Assembly (NCBI RefSeq): GCF_020515695.1
Contig: NZ_JAIWJA010000003.1
Coordinates: 124,001-188,000, forward strand
Source: Pseudomonas sp. MWU16-30317
Lineage (GTDB): Bacteria > Pseudomonadota > Gammaproteobacteria > Pseudomonadales > Pseudomonadaceae
Reading direction: 5' to 3'
Length of the DNA: 64,000 bases
In this document: piece by piece, positions 40,196-50,096 of the stretch
Position numbering within the stretch: the stretch's first letter is position 1
Layout of the letters: every line of letters starts with the position of its first letter
Program-made: the position numbers and the translations under genes
The notes under the pieces: model-generated
Databases searched by the model: none
Seen by the model: the letters and a program-made list of their open reading frames with translations, nothing else
What the model was told of the DNA's origin: nothing

Positions 40196-40686
40196 GGGCG
40201 AGCTCCGGTACGAATCAGGCGGGCCAGGCGTATCACGGCCAGCAGTGCGAGCATGGCGGCGGCGCTGATCAGCGCCGCCGAGCTCAGGCCCGCGGGCCAG
40301 CGCAGCACTGGCGTCGGCGCCCAGCCGGTGCGGGCGATGAATGCGCTGCCGCTGTACAGCAACCACAGGCTGATCCCCAGCAGGGCGACGCTGGCCAGCG
40401 CGTCGAGGACCTTCTGCACCCGTGGTGGGAGCAGATTGACCAGCCCCTGAAAACGCACATTTTCATGGCGTATCTCGGCGATCACCGTGCCGATGAAAGT
40501 CACCCAGATGAAGCCGAGGGTGGCGATCTCGAACGACCACTCGAAGCCGTGCAGGTTGAAGTAGCGCGAGAACACGCCGGCCAGGATGGCCAGAAAGGTA
40601 ACGGCGAACATCACGGCACCGAACACGGCGAGGATTCGCTCTGGCCAGCCTTTGGGCGGCTGTTCCGGGTGCAGGCTGATGGACAT
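40192..40686 (-). CDS. TRAP transporter small permease (DctQ family)
   Basis: This 164-residue protein has four membrane helices with the DctQ signature FSRYFNLHGFEWSFEIATLG and TFIGTVIAEIRHENVR. It lies between the binding protein (2-bp gap) and the large permease (4-bp overlap), the standard TRAP order P-Q-M. Confidence 0.93.
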   Translation of the reverse strand: MSISLHPEQPPKGWPERILAVFGAVMFAVTFLAILAGVFSRYFNLHGFEWSFEIATLGFIWVTFIGTVIAEIRHENVRFQGLVNLLPPRVQKVLDALASVALLGISLWLLYSGSAFIARTGWAPTPVLRWPAGLSSAALISAAAMLALLAVIRLARLIRTGARP

Positions 40687-40688
40687 GT

Positions 40689-41681
40689 TTACTGGCCTTG
40701 CGCGTCGTGGCGCAGCTGGTTGACGAAGGCTTCACCCCAGACCTTGCCGAACTGCGCATAGACAGGGCCCGTCAGCTCGCGGAACGGGCCAGTGTCTACC
40801 TCATTGAACTTGACGCCCTTGCTCTGCATTTCGGCCTGAATCCTGGTGTAGACGGCTTCGAGTTGCGAGCGGTACCAGACGGTCGCGTCGGCCACGGCCT
40901 TGTCCAAGGCGGTACGCTCGGCAGCGCTGAGGCTTTCGTACTTGTCCTTGTTGATGAACCAGAAGTTCGCCGACCAGACGTAGTTGGAGACGGATACGTT
41001 TTTCGCCACCTCGTACCATTTCTGGTCGTAGAAATCGCGCAGCTCGGGCTCGACCCCGTCGACCACGCCTGATTGCAGAGAGGTGTAGACCTCGCCGAAC
41101 GGAATCGACTGGCCCAGGGCGCCGAGCTGTTTGATGGTGGCCAGGATCACCGGGTTGGGCGGGGTACGAATCTTCAAGCCGTTGAGGTCGGCGGGCTTGA
41201 TGATCGGGTGCTTGCTGTTGGCGAACTGGCGGAAACCCGAGTCCAACGCCGAGAGCATGATGAAACCGTGGTCCTCACCCATGCGCAAGAAGCTCTTGCC
41301 TGCAGGGCTGTCCAGATAGGCATGCACGGCGGCCGCGTCTTTGAACAGGAAGGGTAGCGACAAGGCATTGAGGCGCGGATCGATGCCATCGGTGGAGCCG
41401 CCCAGGCCGATGTCGATCGCACCAGCACCGACCGAGTCGACGATGGGCGCTTCGTCGCCCAGTTGGCCATCGGGGTAGATCTGCACTTTCAACTCGCCTT
41501 TGGTTTCGCTGCTGACTTCGGCGGCGAAACGCACCATGGCCTGGTTGATCAGGCTGTCGGAGCTTGATGCATGGGCCAGGCGCAGGGTCTGATCGGCCAT
41601 GGCGCTGCCCGCACCGATGAACAGGGCCAGCCCGGTAAGGGCGCTGACGGCAAGATGTTTACGGCACAGGGATCTGAACAC
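40689..41681 (-). CDS. TRAP transporter periplasmic substrate-binding protein (DctP family)
   Basis: This 330-residue protein has a signal peptide (about 1-29, ending SAMA) and DctP signatures LRLAHASSSDSLINQAMVRF, the carboxylate-binding region around LKIRTPPNPVILATIKQLGA, and TSLQSGVVDGVEPELRDFY. TRAP proteins of this type bind C4-dicarboxylates or other organic acids. The pairing with a transaminase suggests an amino or keto acid substrate (inference). It is first in the operon. Confidence 0.93.
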   Translation of the reverse strand: MFRSLCRKHLAVSALTGLALFIGAGSAMADQTLRLAHASSSDSLINQAMVRFAAEVSSETKGELKVQIYPDGQLGDEAPIVDSVGAGAIDIGLGGSTDGIDPRLNALSLPFLFKDAAAVHAYLDSPAGKSFLRMGEDHGFIMLSALDSGFRQFANSKHPIIKPADLNGLKIRTPPNPVILATIKQLGALGQSIPFGEVYTSLQSGVVDGVEPELRDFYDQKWYEVAKNVSVSNYVWSANFWFINKDKYESLSAAERTALDKAVADATVWYRSQLEAVYTRIQAEMQSKGVKFNEVDTGPFRELTGPVYAQFGKVWGEAFVNQLRHDAQGQ

Positions 41682-41847
41682 GATAGCGACCTCGAAGTGA
41701 AATAGCGTTGCAGCTATTAACCACGACAGGTGCTTGCAGCGTCAATTGAGGGATGGCCATTTGCGATTAAACTACGAAATGCATCCATACGATTATTTAT
41801 GCTGCCCCTGCGGGAAGGGCGCCCGCCGAGGCACGACACCCGCCAGC

Positions 41848-42774
41848 TCAGCCTTGCAACATCAACTCCAGACTCTGCACCGCCGCCCCCGAGGCGCCCT
41901 TGCCGAGGTTGTCGAACACCGCCGTCAGCAGCACCTGCCCCTGTGCATCGTTGCTGAACACCGCCAAGCGAAGATCATTGGTGCCGTTCAACGCTTGCGG
42001 GTCCAACTGAGCGGTCGCGCTCGCCTGCTCCAGCGGCGCCACTTGCACATACCGCGATCCCTGATAGAAATCCTTCAACCGCTGATGCAGCTGTTTGGCC
42101 TGCACACCGGCTGGCAGCAGGCGCGTTTGCAGGGCGATGGTCAGCACAATTCCCTGGGCGTAGGCGGCATAGGCCGGCACAAACACCGGGGCGAACGCCA
42201 GGCCGGCGTGACGTTGCATCTCGGGTACATGCTTGTGGGCCAGCTGCAGCCCGTACACCCGCAGCGCCGGGCCGGGGGCCACGCCGGGTGTTTCATACTG
42301 CTCGACACCGGCGCGACCGCTGCCAGAGTAGCCCGACACGGCATTCACGGTAATCGGATAGTCGGCCGGTACCAGTCCGGCGCTCACCAGTGGTCGCAGC
42401 AGGGCGATGGCGCCGGTCGGGTAGCAGCCGGGGTTGCTGACGCGCTTGGCATGGGCGATCAGGTCGGCCTGGCGCTCGTCCATTTCCGGGAAGCCGTACA
42501 CCCAGCCGGCGGTGGTGCGGTGCGCGGAGCTGGCATCGATGACCTGCACCGCCGGGCTGACCACCGAAGCGACGACTTCACGGGCCGCGTCGTCCGGCAG
42601 GCAGAGGATGGCCACATCGGCGCTGTTGATCGCTTCGGCGCGGCGCTGCGGGTCCTTGCGCTCGGCATCGGGCAGGGTCAGCAGTTGGATATCACGGCGC
42701 CCTTGCAAACGTGCATGGATCTGCAGACCGGTAGTGCCTTGGTCGCCGTCGATGAAAACAATGGGCTGGGTCAT
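41848..42774 (-). CDS. argC: N-acetyl-gamma-glutamyl-phosphate reductase, short type
   Basis: This is the NADPH-dependent third step of arginine synthesis. The 308-residue product begins [20 protein letters not shown], has active-site Cys117 in [16 protein letters not shown], and ends [18 protein letters not shown]. The short form lacks a stretch present in the ~345-residue argC, and many pseudomonads carry one of each. No other arg genes are nearby. It is divergent from a LysR gene. Confidence 0.92.
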   Translation of the reverse strand: MTQPIVFIDGDQGTTGLQIHARLQGRRDIQLLTLPDAERKDPQRRAEAINSADVAILCLPDDAAREVVASVVSPAVQVIDASSAHRTTAGWVYGFPEMDERQADLIAHAKRVSNPGCYPTGAIALLRPLVSAGLVPADYPITVNAVSGYSGSGRAGVEQYETPGVAPGPALRVYGLQLAHKHVPEMQRHAGLAFAPVFVPAYAAYAQGIVLTIALQTRLLPAGVQAKQLHQRLKDFYQGSRYVQVAPLEQASATAQLDPQALNGTNDLRLAVFSNDAQGQVLLTAVFDNLGKGASGAAVQSLELMLQG

Positions 42775-42892
42775 GACGCTGTCTCGCGAGGAGCTGGGGA
42801 TGCGCCATCATCGAACAGGATTCAGATAAAGAAAATTTGAATATAATGACGGTCGCGTTCACTTTTGCTGAACGATATTGCCGAGAAGCTCC

Positions 42893-43780
42893 ATGCGTGA
42901 AATCAGTCTCGACCGCCTGCGCACCCTCGTGGTGATCGCCGAACTCGGCTCGTTCGCCAAGGCTGCCCGTGCCTTGAGCCTGGCGCCGCCCACGGTCAGC
43001 TTGCATATCGCCGACCTCGAGGCGCGTATCGGGGCGCCGCTGCTGTCGCGCAAACGCGGGCAGGTGCATCCCACGGCAATCGGTGAAACCCTGATCGAGC
43101 GGGCGCGACGCTTGTTGGATGACGCCTCCCAGGCACTCGACGACGTGCAGCGTCAGGTGCAGGGGCTGGCCGGTCGCGTGCGCTTGGGCGCCTCGACCGG
43201 AGCGCTGGCCTATCTGCTGCCCCAGGTGCTGGCGGTGCTGGGCAAGCGTCATCCGGGCATCGATGTGCAGGTAGCGGTGCTGACCTCCCAGCAATCGCTG
43301 GCGCGGCTGGTCGATGGCAGCCTGGACATCGGTTTGGTGGCCTTGCCCCAGGCCGCGGTGGGCGGACTTGAACTGCACCCCTGGCGCCGCGATCCGATCA
43401 TGGCCTTTTTGCCGGCGATCTGGGACGTTCCCGCCCGCGTCACGCCGAGCTGGCTGGCCAGCCGCGCGTTGATCCTCAACGATGTCACCACCCAGCTTTC
43501 CCGGGTTACGGGGGAATGGTTCGCCAGCGCCGGCCTGCAGCCGCAGGCGCGGATCCATCTCAACTACAACGACGCGATCAAAAGCCTGGTGGCGGCGGGG
43601 TACGGCGCCACGCTGCTGCCCTTCGAGGCCCACTCCCCACAGCCGGACCCGCGCATGACCATGCGCCCGTTGCGCCCGGCCCTGTGGCGCGAGCTGGGCA
43701 TCGCTCATCGTGCTGGCGCGGTGGAGCAAAGTACCCAGTACGTGCTGGATGTGCTGGGCGAGATGGTGGTCAACGCCTGA
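42893..43780 (+). CDS. LysR-family transcriptional regulator
   Basis: This 295-residue regulator has the winged helix (LVVIAELGSFAKAARALSLA, TVSLHIADLEARIGAPLL) and an effector domain starting about 90. The ATG at 42893 is preferred over an upstream TTG. It is divergent from argC across a 118-bp gap, so argC is a candidate target, but nothing proves an arginine link. Confidence 0.88.
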   Translation: MREISLDRLRTLVVIAELGSFAKAARALSLAPPTVSLHIADLEARIGAPLLSRKRGQVHPTAIGETLIERARRLLDDASQALDDVQRQVQGLAGRVRLGASTGALAYLLPQVLAVLGKRHPGIDVQVAVLTSQQSLARLVDGSLDIGLVALPQAAVGGLELHPWRRDPIMAFLPAIWDVPARVTPSWLASRALILNDVTTQLSRVTGEWFASAGLQPQARIHLNYNDAIKSLVAAGYGATLLPFEAHSPQPDPRMTMRPLRPALWRELGIAHRAGAVEQSTQYVLDVLGEMVVNA

Positions 43781-43851
43781 CTCTGTAGATCTGCATTTCT
43801 CGCAAGCACCCCGTGGTAACGCACAAGCCCGCGACCACAGCGTCCGTCGCG

Positions 43852-45579
43852 TTAGCCAAAGGTGAACGCATAGGCACTCACGCCCGGATCGAGAAACTCG
43901 ATCGTGAACCTATGGTCGGCCACATCGCCCGGCTGGCGTACCAATTGATACAGGCGCTGCTCGGTGACGGTCCCTGAGCCATCAGGTGCGACGTCGGTGC
44001 CGTGGGCATCGGCCGGGGCCTTGCCATCGATCAACACCTTGAAACGCACCGGCTTGCCGTCCTGGCCCGGCCCCAGCACCAGATGCAGATCACGGGCATG
44101 GAAGCGATAGCCGATCTTGCCGCCAGCGGCCCCGAGGGTGGCCTGCTCTGAACCGATCATCCATTGCCCTTCGACGCCCCATTGGTTGAGCGCTGGCTGT
44201 GCGGGCAGTTGGTAGGTGGCGTTCTTGTCGGGGGCGATATCCGGCGTCGAGGCGAAATTTTCCGAGCGGCGATAGCCCACGTAGGTTTCCGGCGAGCGCA
44301 TGTCCTGGCCGTCCGAACCTTGCTGCACGCCGCTGGCCTTGGCGGTGATCAGGCCGCTGTCGACATCCTTGTGCCCAGCTTCACGCAGCAGCTGCTGAAT
44401 GACTTGTTCGGACTCGGCATAGTTGCCTTCACCAAAGTGGTGATAGCGGATGTGGCCATTGGCATCGACAAAGTAGTGGGCAGGCCAGTACTGGTTGTTG
44501 AAGGTGCGCCAGATACTGAAGTCGTTGTCGATGGCCACCGGGTAGTTGACGCCGAGCTTCTTCATGGCTTTGGTGACGTTGCCTGCGTCCTGCTCGAAAG
44601 CGAACTCCGGTGAATGCACGCCGATCACCACCAGGCCCTGATCGCGGTATTTATCCGCCCAGGCGGTGATGTAGGGCAGGGTGCGCAGGCAGTTGATGCA
44701 GGAGTAGGTCCAGAAGTCGATCAGCACCACTTTGCCACGCAGGCCCTCGGCGGTCAGCGGCGGCGAGTTGAGCCACTGCACGGCGCCGTCGAGGCTGGGC
44801 AGATCGCCTTCGATGGGTAATTTGGTGAGGTCGGTTTCGCCGACCTTCTCGGCTTTTTTACCTATCACCCGATCCACCAGGCTTTGTTCCAGGCCGCCCG
44901 TGGAGGCGGTAGAGACTTGCGCGAGGATGCCGGTGTCGAGCCCGGAAGCGATGGCCACTACGCCCAGCAGCATGGCCGCGCCCAGGACTTTACGCACCCA
45001 CTCGCCAGCGCCGATGGAGCGCTTCATGGCCGCGAACACCTTGCCACCCAGCAGCAGCGCGATCGCCAGCGAGGTCGCCGCACCGGCCGCGTAGGCCAGC
45101 AGCAACAACGTGCTGCCGATGCTCGCGCCTTGCAGGGCCGCGCCCGTCAGCACCAACCCGAGGATCGGTCCGGCGCAGGGCGCCCAGAGCAGCCCGGTGG
45201 CCACGCCGATCAAAAAAGAAGCACCTGGGCGCGGTCGGCTGTCGTTACCGGCCGCCTCTGACAAACGACTGCCGACGGCCACCAATGGCCGGGTCAGGCG
45301 ATCGGCCAGGCGCGGCAGCAGCAGCGTCAGGCCGAACAGCGCGACGAACACCAGCGCCAGCCAGCGGCCATATTGATTGAGCTGCACCACCCAGGCGCCA
45401 CCCACTGCAGCCAGGGAGGCCACCAGCGCGAAAGTCACTGCCATGCCGAGCAGCAAGGGCAGGCCGCTGCGCACGAATGGCTGGCCGGTGCGGGCGAAAA
45501 CGAAGGGCAAAACAGGCAGGATGCAGGGGCTGACAATCGTCAGCACGCCCCCAAAATAAGCGAGGATAAGTAGCAGCAT
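43852..45579 (-). CDS. dipZ: DipZ-like cytochrome c biogenesis / thioredoxin fusion
   Basis: This 575-residue three-part protein starts with a CcdA/DsbD-beta membrane domain of about six helices (residues of about 1-215) with Cys residues in IVSPCILPVLPFVFA and APCAGPILGLVLTGA. A periplasmic TlpA/thioredoxin domain follows with C294-I-N-C297 (TYSCINCLRTLPYI), then a C-terminal beta-rich domain (QLYRQPGDV-type region) of about 150 residues. It should carry electrons from cytosolic thioredoxin across the membrane to periplasmic thiol targets. The start is ATG at 45579; a TTG three codons upstream is possible. It is not in an operon with other cyt c genes. Confidence 0.88.
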   Translation of the reverse strand: MLLLILAYFGGVLTIVSPCILPVLPFVFARTGQPFVRSGLPLLLGMAVTFALVASLAAVGGAWVVQLNQYGRWLALVFVALFGLTLLLPRLADRLTRPLVAVGSRLSEAAGNDSRPRPGASFLIGVATGLLWAPCAGPILGLVLTGAALQGASIGSTLLLLAYAAGAATSLAIALLLGGKVFAAMKRSIGAGEWVRKVLGAAMLLGVVAIASGLDTGILAQVSTASTGGLEQSLVDRVIGKKAEKVGETDLTKLPIEGDLPSLDGAVQWLNSPPLTAEGLRGKVVLIDFWTYSCINCLRTLPYITAWADKYRDQGLVVIGVHSPEFAFEQDAGNVTKAMKKLGVNYPVAIDNDFSIWRTFNNQYWPAHYFVDANGHIRYHHFGEGNYAESEQVIQQLLREAGHKDVDSGLITAKASGVQQGSDGQDMRSPETYVGYRRSENFASTPDIAPDKNATYQLPAQPALNQWGVEGQWMIGSEQATLGAAGGKIGYRFHARDLHLVLGPGQDGKPVRFKVLIDGKAPADAHGTDVAPDGSGTVTEQRLYQLVRQPGDVADHRFTIEFLDPGVSAYAFTFG

Positions 45580-45706
45580 GGTCGGCAAGGCCTTGTATGT
45601 GGGAGGTTGCGCGGCGTGTGAAGTGCGCTGTACAAAGCCTAGGGGGAAGGCTTTCCTGAAGTCCTCACGGGCTATTAAACATTTTGTGATAGTTGCCCGG
45701 AATCTA

Positions 45707-45732
45707 TCGCTATATAGTTAGAAATATAGCGA
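45707..45732. promoter_or_regulatory. Inverted repeat upstream of the M24-fold gene
   Basis: Perfect 9-bp arms TCGCTATAT / ATATAGCGA are separated by 8 bp. They end 29 bp before the GTG start at 45762, over the expected promoter, and suggest an operator for a TetR- or GntR-like regulator encoded elsewhere. Confidence 0.55.
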
Positions 45733-45761
45733 ATCATTGCGCTGCGCAGAGGAGAAAACCG

Positions 45762-46421
45762 GTGACCGCACGACCTAAGGAAGCTGTTGGCGAAGCGTAC
45801 AGCATCGACTCCATGCGCTATGCCCAAGCGCAAACCTGGCGGGCCATCGAAGCATTGGCCGCGCGTATCAAGCCCGGCGTCAGCGAGTCCCAGGCCCGCG
45901 CGCTGGGCAAGCAGGTGTTGCTGGAACTGGACATGGAGCGGATCTGGCATCCGTTGCTGGTGCGGATCGGCGCCAACACCCTGAAGACCTTCGGGCAGCG
46001 CTCCGAAGGCGATCCGGTGCTGGGCGACGACGATATCTACTTCATTGACATGGGCGCGTGCTGGCAAGGCCACGAGGGCGATGCCGGTGCGACCTTCACC
46101 ACCGGCAGCGACCCGCAGATGATCGCCTGTGCCGCGGCAGCCAAGACCTTGTTCGAGCAGGTTCAGGCGCGGTGGCAGCAGGGTCAGGTCACCGGGCTTG
46201 AGCTGTACGCTTACGCCGAGGAGCAGGCCGAGGCGCTGGGCTGGAAGCTCAACCTGAACATCAAGGGCCACCGCGTCAGCGATTTCCCCCATTCGGTACA
46301 CAAGGGTGGCGACCTGGGCGACTTCGAGGCTGAGCCTGGCGCCGGTTTGTGGATTCTGGAGATCCAGATTGCGCATCCGACCGAGGCGTACGGGGCGTTT
46401 TATGAGGATCTGCTGGCTTGA
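45762..46421 (+). CDS. M24 metallopeptidase-fold (creatinase/aminopeptidase P-like) protein, short
   Basis: This 219-residue protein has the pita-bread fold signatures ALAARIKPGVSESQARALGK and DDIYFIDMGACWQGHEGDAG, where the first metal ligands D lie. It is shorter than typical methionine aminopeptidase. Later metal ligands His and Glu appear in FPHSVHKGGDLGDFE and LWILEIQIAHP, so activity is possible. The GTG at 45762 has AGGAG upstream. The substrate is unknown. A striking inverted repeat lies just upstream. Confidence 0.78.
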   Translation: MTARPKEAVGEAYSIDSMRYAQAQTWRAIEALAARIKPGVSESQARALGKQVLLELDMERIWHPLLVRIGANTLKTFGQRSEGDPVLGDDDIYFIDMGACWQGHEGDAGATFTTGSDPQMIACAAAAKTLFEQVQARWQQGQVTGLELYAYAEEQAEALGWKLNLNIKGHRVSDFPHSVHKGGDLGDFEAEPGAGLWILEIQIAHPTEAYGAFYEDLLA

Positions 46422-46456
46422 TTGAGGCCGGTGGATTTGTATTGGAGTGGCTGGCG

Positions 46457-46535
46457 CTTTCGCGGGCAAGCCTTGCTCCCACAGGGGATGACGCTGGAGC
46501 TGTTTGCACTGTGGGAGCAAGGTTTGACCGCCAAG
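46457..46535. repeat. Pair of inverted REP elements
   Basis: A minus-oriented copy (CGCGGGCAAGCCTTGCTCCC, about 46459-46484) and a plus-oriented copy (GTGGGAGCAAGGTTTGACCG, about 46511-46535) lie between the M24 and codA-like genes. Confidence 0.8.
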
Positions 46536-46553
46536 AGGCCGGTGCGATCGAGA

Positions 46554-47795
46554 TCAATTCCCGGCGAACTCGACCTGCTCCGGCACTCGCGTCATCAACA
46601 CCTTACCCGCCCGAATCGACACCCGCGCCTTGGCCTGGCGGCGCACCGCTTCATAGTCGCTCTCGGCATCCAGCACCACCAGATTCGCCGGGCGGCCCAC
46701 GGCGATCCCGTATCCCTCTCCCAGATTCATCGTGCGCGCACTGTTGTCAGTGACCAGATCCAGGCTGCGCGCCAGGTCGTCGAAGCCCATCATGTGGCAG
46801 ATGTGCAAACCGGCATCCAGCACCCGCAGGATGTTGCCGTTGCCCAGTGGATACCACGGGTCCTTGATCGAATCCTGGCCAAAGCACACGTTCAGGCCCG
46901 CGCGATCGAGCTCGGCCACACGGGTGACGCCGCGGCGTTTCGGGAACGTGTCGAAACGTCCCTGTAGGTGAATGCTCTCGGTCGGGCAGGAGACGAAGTT
47001 GATCCCCGACATTTTCAGCAAGCGGAACAGCTTGGAGCAGTACGCGTTGTCATACGAGCCCATGGCCGTGGTGTGGCTAGCCGTGACCCGGCTGCCCATG
47101 CCACGTACCCGGGCTTCTTCGGCCAGCACCTCGAGGAAGCGCGAGTGCGGGTCGTCGGTCTCGTCGCAGTGCACGTCCACCAGGCACCCGGTGCGCTCGG
47201 CCAGGTCCATGAGGAACTTGATCGAGCTGACGCCTTGCTCGCGGGTGTTCTCGAAATGCGGAATGCCCCCCACCACATCGGCACCGAGCTCGATCGCACG
47301 CGCCATCAACGCGCGGCCGCCGGCATAGGATTCGATACCTTCTTGCGGAAAGGCGACGATCTGCAGATCGATCAGATGCCGGGCTTCTTCTCGCACTTCA
47401 ACCATGGCCTTGAGCGCGCCCAGGGTCGGATCGGTGACGTCGACGTGGGTGCGTACATGCTGAATGCCGTGCTCGGCGAGCATGCGAATGGTGGTGTGGG
47501 CGCGCTGCTTGGTGTCCTCATGGGTGATGGTCGCCTTGCGCTGCGCCCAGCGTTCGATGCCCTCGAACAGGGTGCCACTCATGTTCCATTCGGGCTCGCC
47601 GGCGGTCAGGGTCGCATCCAGATGGATGTGCGGCTCGACCATGGGCGCGATGAGCAACTGTCCACGGGCGTCGATATCGCCTGGCGTACCCGCGACAGTG
47701 CTTGCTTGTGCAGTGATGGCGCTGATGCGCTCGCCTTCGCAGGTCACGGTGTGCAGGCCAGGGGTCTTGCGCAGGGTAGCGTTGATGATCTTCAT
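46554..47795 (-). CDS. codA: Cytosine deaminase-like amidohydrolase
   Basis: This 413-residue metal-dependent hydrolase has the first metal-binding motif PMVEPHIHLDATLTAGEPEW, the catalytic-region motifs DVHCDETDDPHSRFLEVLAE and GSRVTASHTTAMGSYDNAYC, and CFGQDSIKDPWYPLGNGN. The text matches bacterial cytosine deaminases, which convert cytosine to uracil. Other substrates (creatinine-, isoguanine-like) remain possible. No cytosine permease (codB) is adjacent, which is unusual. Confidence 0.87.
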   Translation of the reverse strand: MKIINATLRKTPGLHTVTCEGERISAITAQASTVAGTPGDIDARGQLLIAPMVEPHIHLDATLTAGEPEWNMSGTLFEGIERWAQRKATITHEDTKQRAHTTIRMLAEHGIQHVRTHVDVTDPTLGALKAMVEVREEARHLIDLQIVAFPQEGIESYAGGRALMARAIELGADVVGGIPHFENTREQGVSSIKFLMDLAERTGCLVDVHCDETDDPHSRFLEVLAEEARVRGMGSRVTASHTTAMGSYDNAYCSKLFRLLKMSGINFVSCPTESIHLQGRFDTFPKRRGVTRVAELDRAGLNVCFGQDSIKDPWYPLGNGNILRVLDAGLHICHMMGFDDLARSLDLVTDNSARTMNLGEGYGIAVGRPANLVVLDAESDYEAVRRQAKARVSIRAGKVLMTRVPEQVEFAGN

Positions 47796-48017
47796 GGGCG
47801 GTCCTGTAGATGGCTACCACCGCAGCTTTCACGGGAATGAGTGCAGCGTCAAGCGGGTGCTGTGGCGGTGGCGGATTCCATTGCTGTGGGGTGGCGGTAA
47901 CGGCCACTTCGCCGCCGAACGCGCACCCATCCCCCACATAGCCGACTGGGCCCGAGTCGTACACCTGTGGGGGGCGAGTTCTGCCTGCGAAGGCGTTCTT
48001 GAGCAGTCGCAGTCGAG

Positions 48018-49658
48018 TCAGATCCGGAAGCGACCCACCAACGTATTGAACGACACCGCCAGGCTCGACAGTTCCTGCGCCGCCGCTTTGCTCTGCTGGG
48101 CACCGGCAGCCGACTGGGTCGACAGGTCCTGAATGTTCAACAGGTTGCGGTCGACTTCGCGGGCGACGTGGGCCTGTTCTTCCGAGGCCGTGGCGATGAC
48201 CATGTTGCGGTCGTTGATCTGCGCGATACCGTCGGCGATCAACTCCAGCGCTTCACCGGTCTGCCGGGCGAGCGCCTGGGTGTTGGTCACCAGCGTCTGG
48301 CTCTTGTGCATGGCGCCCACGGCCTGGTCGGCGCTTAGCTGTACCGACGAAATCATGCCTTCGATCTCGCCAGTCGATGCCTGAGTGCGGGCCGCCAAAG
48401 CACGGACCTCATCGGCTACCACGGCAAAGCCACGGCCCTGTTCGCCAGCGCGGGCAGCCTCAATGGCCGCGTTGAGGGCCAGCAGGTTGGTCTGATCGGC
48501 GATCGCGCGGATCACGTCGAGCACCTTGCCGATATCCCGTACCTGGCCTGCCAAGTCCTTAACCATGGTGGTCGATGCGGCGATTTCAGTGGTCGCGCCA
48601 TTGATGGCCGTTACCGCGTTGCGAGCTTTGTGTCGGCCATCGCTGGCTTGCTGGCTGGTGGTCTTGGAGGCTTCGGAGGTCGATACCGCGTTGTGTGCGA
48701 CCTCTTCCACCGCCGAGGTCATCTCGGTGACCGCAGTGGCAGCCTGCTGGATCTCGTCGTTCTGCCGTACCAGGCCGCGGCTCGAATTGTCGGTCACGGT
48801 GTTGAGCTCTTCCGCAGCGCCTGCCAGTTGATCCGAAGCGCTGGCGATCTGCTGAATGGTGCTCTTGAGGCTGTTCTGCATGTCGTTGAGGGCGCTCAAC
48901 AGTAGACCGGCTTCGTCCTTGCCGGTGCTGACGATGCTCTGGGTCAGATCGCCGCTGGCAATGCGTTGGGCGCTGGCCACGGCAGTGGCGATAGGACGGC
49001 TGATCAGGCGGCTGATCATCAGCCCAAGCAGTAGCGCTGCGATAAAGGCCAGCACGATGCCGGAATAGAGCACGGTCTTGGCCGAGGATTCTCGCTGTTG
49101 AGCCTGTTCGGCGCCTTCCTTGACCTGTCGATCGTTGGAGTCGGACATCACGGTCAACTCGTCCATGACCACCCGGTAGGCTTTTTGCACATCGCCCAGC
49201 AGCAGAACGCGCGCATTGTCCACATCCCCTGCCTTCAGCAGCGTCAGATACTGCTGGATCATGGCCTGGTAGGCCGGCCAATCGCGGTCCATCTGGTCAC
49301 CGGCGGCGCGTTCGTCGTCATCCAGCGGTGTCTTGCGGTACTGCGCGTAGGCTTTTTCGCTCGCTTGGCGGTTGGCGTCCATGGAGGCGAGAAACTCGTC
49401 CTTGACGCTTTGCGGAGCGTTGGAGGCGCTGGCCAGGTACAGCCGATACAGGTCGCGACTCTGACCCACCGCTTTGATCTTGGCCTGCGCGGTGCCGGCG
49501 ACGGACATCAGGTTGTTGCTGAACACCGATTTCAGGCTCTCGGATAGCTGGCCGATGCCGCGGCTACCCAGGAGTCCGACCACCAAGGTGATCAACGCAC
49601 ATAGGGCGAAGCCCAGGATCAGCTTGGTCGAGAGTTTTGCATCGTTTAGCCAGCGCAT
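48018..49658 (-). CDS. Methyl-accepting chemotaxis protein
   Basis: This 546-residue transmembrane chemoreceptor has a first membrane segment near 10-32, a four-helix-type periplasmic ligand domain, a second membrane segment near 195-217 ([20 protein letters not shown]), HAMP, and the conserved signalling tip [20 protein letters not shown] followed by [12 protein letters not shown]. The C-terminus lacks a NWETF-type pentapeptide. A candidate FliA promoter lies upstream at 49721-49747. The ligand is unknown. Confidence 0.95.
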   Translation of the reverse strand: MRWLNDAKLSTKLILGFALCALITLVVGLLGSRGIGQLSESLKSVFSNNLMSVAGTAQAKIKAVGQSRDLYRLYLASASNAPQSVKDEFLASMDANRQASEKAYAQYRKTPLDDDERAAGDQMDRDWPAYQAMIQQYLTLLKAGDVDNARVLLLGDVQKAYRVVMDELTVMSDSNDRQVKEGAEQAQQRESSAKTVLYSGIVLAFIAALLLGLMISRLISRPIATAVASAQRIASGDLTQSIVSTGKDEAGLLLSALNDMQNSLKSTIQQIASASDQLAGAAEELNTVTDNSSRGLVRQNDEIQQAATAVTEMTSAVEEVAHNAVSTSEASKTTSQQASDGRHKARNAVTAINGATTEIAASTTMVKDLAGQVRDIGKVLDVIRAIADQTNLLALNAAIEAARAGEQGRGFAVVADEVRALAARTQASTGEIEGMISSVQLSADQAVGAMHKSQTLVTNTQALARQTGEALELIADGIAQINDRNMVIATASEEQAHVAREVDRNLLNIQDLSTQSAAGAQQSKAAAQELSSLAVSFNTLVGRFRI

Positions 49659-50096
49659 CGTTTCGTCCTGAAGAAGTAAGCGGTGCCGACCCCAGGAAGG
49701 CGGGGTCAGTTGTCGTACTTCTATCGACCAATTTTTTGCGAGCTAAAGGCTTTTTTTGCCACTAATTCGAATTTAGGCGCTCTGGAACGGGCGTTAAAGG
49801 CTGATATGGCATTGTGCATCGCAAATTGCGGGAATCCGCCCGTTCGGACTGAACTGGCTGTACAAAAAACAACCTTGAATGCTGTGTTTACGTGCATGCC
49901 CCCCTACCAAGACACCCAAAACCCCCTGTTTAGAGCCGTTTAGCAAAAAAGATTAGTGGCGTTTTGCCGTTAATATGTTGCTAAATGTAAGAGTGTGAAA
50001 TATTATTTTTGTCTTGTATGACATCGTACTGGTGCGATTCGCCGTTCGAGCGAGCGCCTGATGTCGCGCGGTATCCAAACCTGTGATGAGTACTGA
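49659..50096. other. Intergenic region without genes
   Basis: This AT-richer gap lies between the divergent chemoreceptor and dehydrogenase genes. It holds a candidate FliA promoter (49721-49747) and, at about 50000-50040, an AT-rich stretch likely to contain the dehydrogenase promoter. A short plus-strand open frame (49683-49943) has no gene-like features. Confidence 0.7.
49721..49747 (-). promoter_or_regulatory. Candidate FliA (sigma-28) promoter of the chemoreceptor gene
   Basis: On the minus strand, TTTA-N15-GTCGATAG matches the flagellar sigma consensus TAAA-N15-GCCGATAA with exact spacing, 6 of 8 in the -10 and 2 of 4 in the -35. It lies about 60-90 bp before the start codon. Confidence 0.4.

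Noticed and set aside
49683..49943. Plus-strand frame of 86 codons before the dehydrogenase genes
   Set aside because: No convincing ribosome site, no homology features and mixed composition; likely chance.
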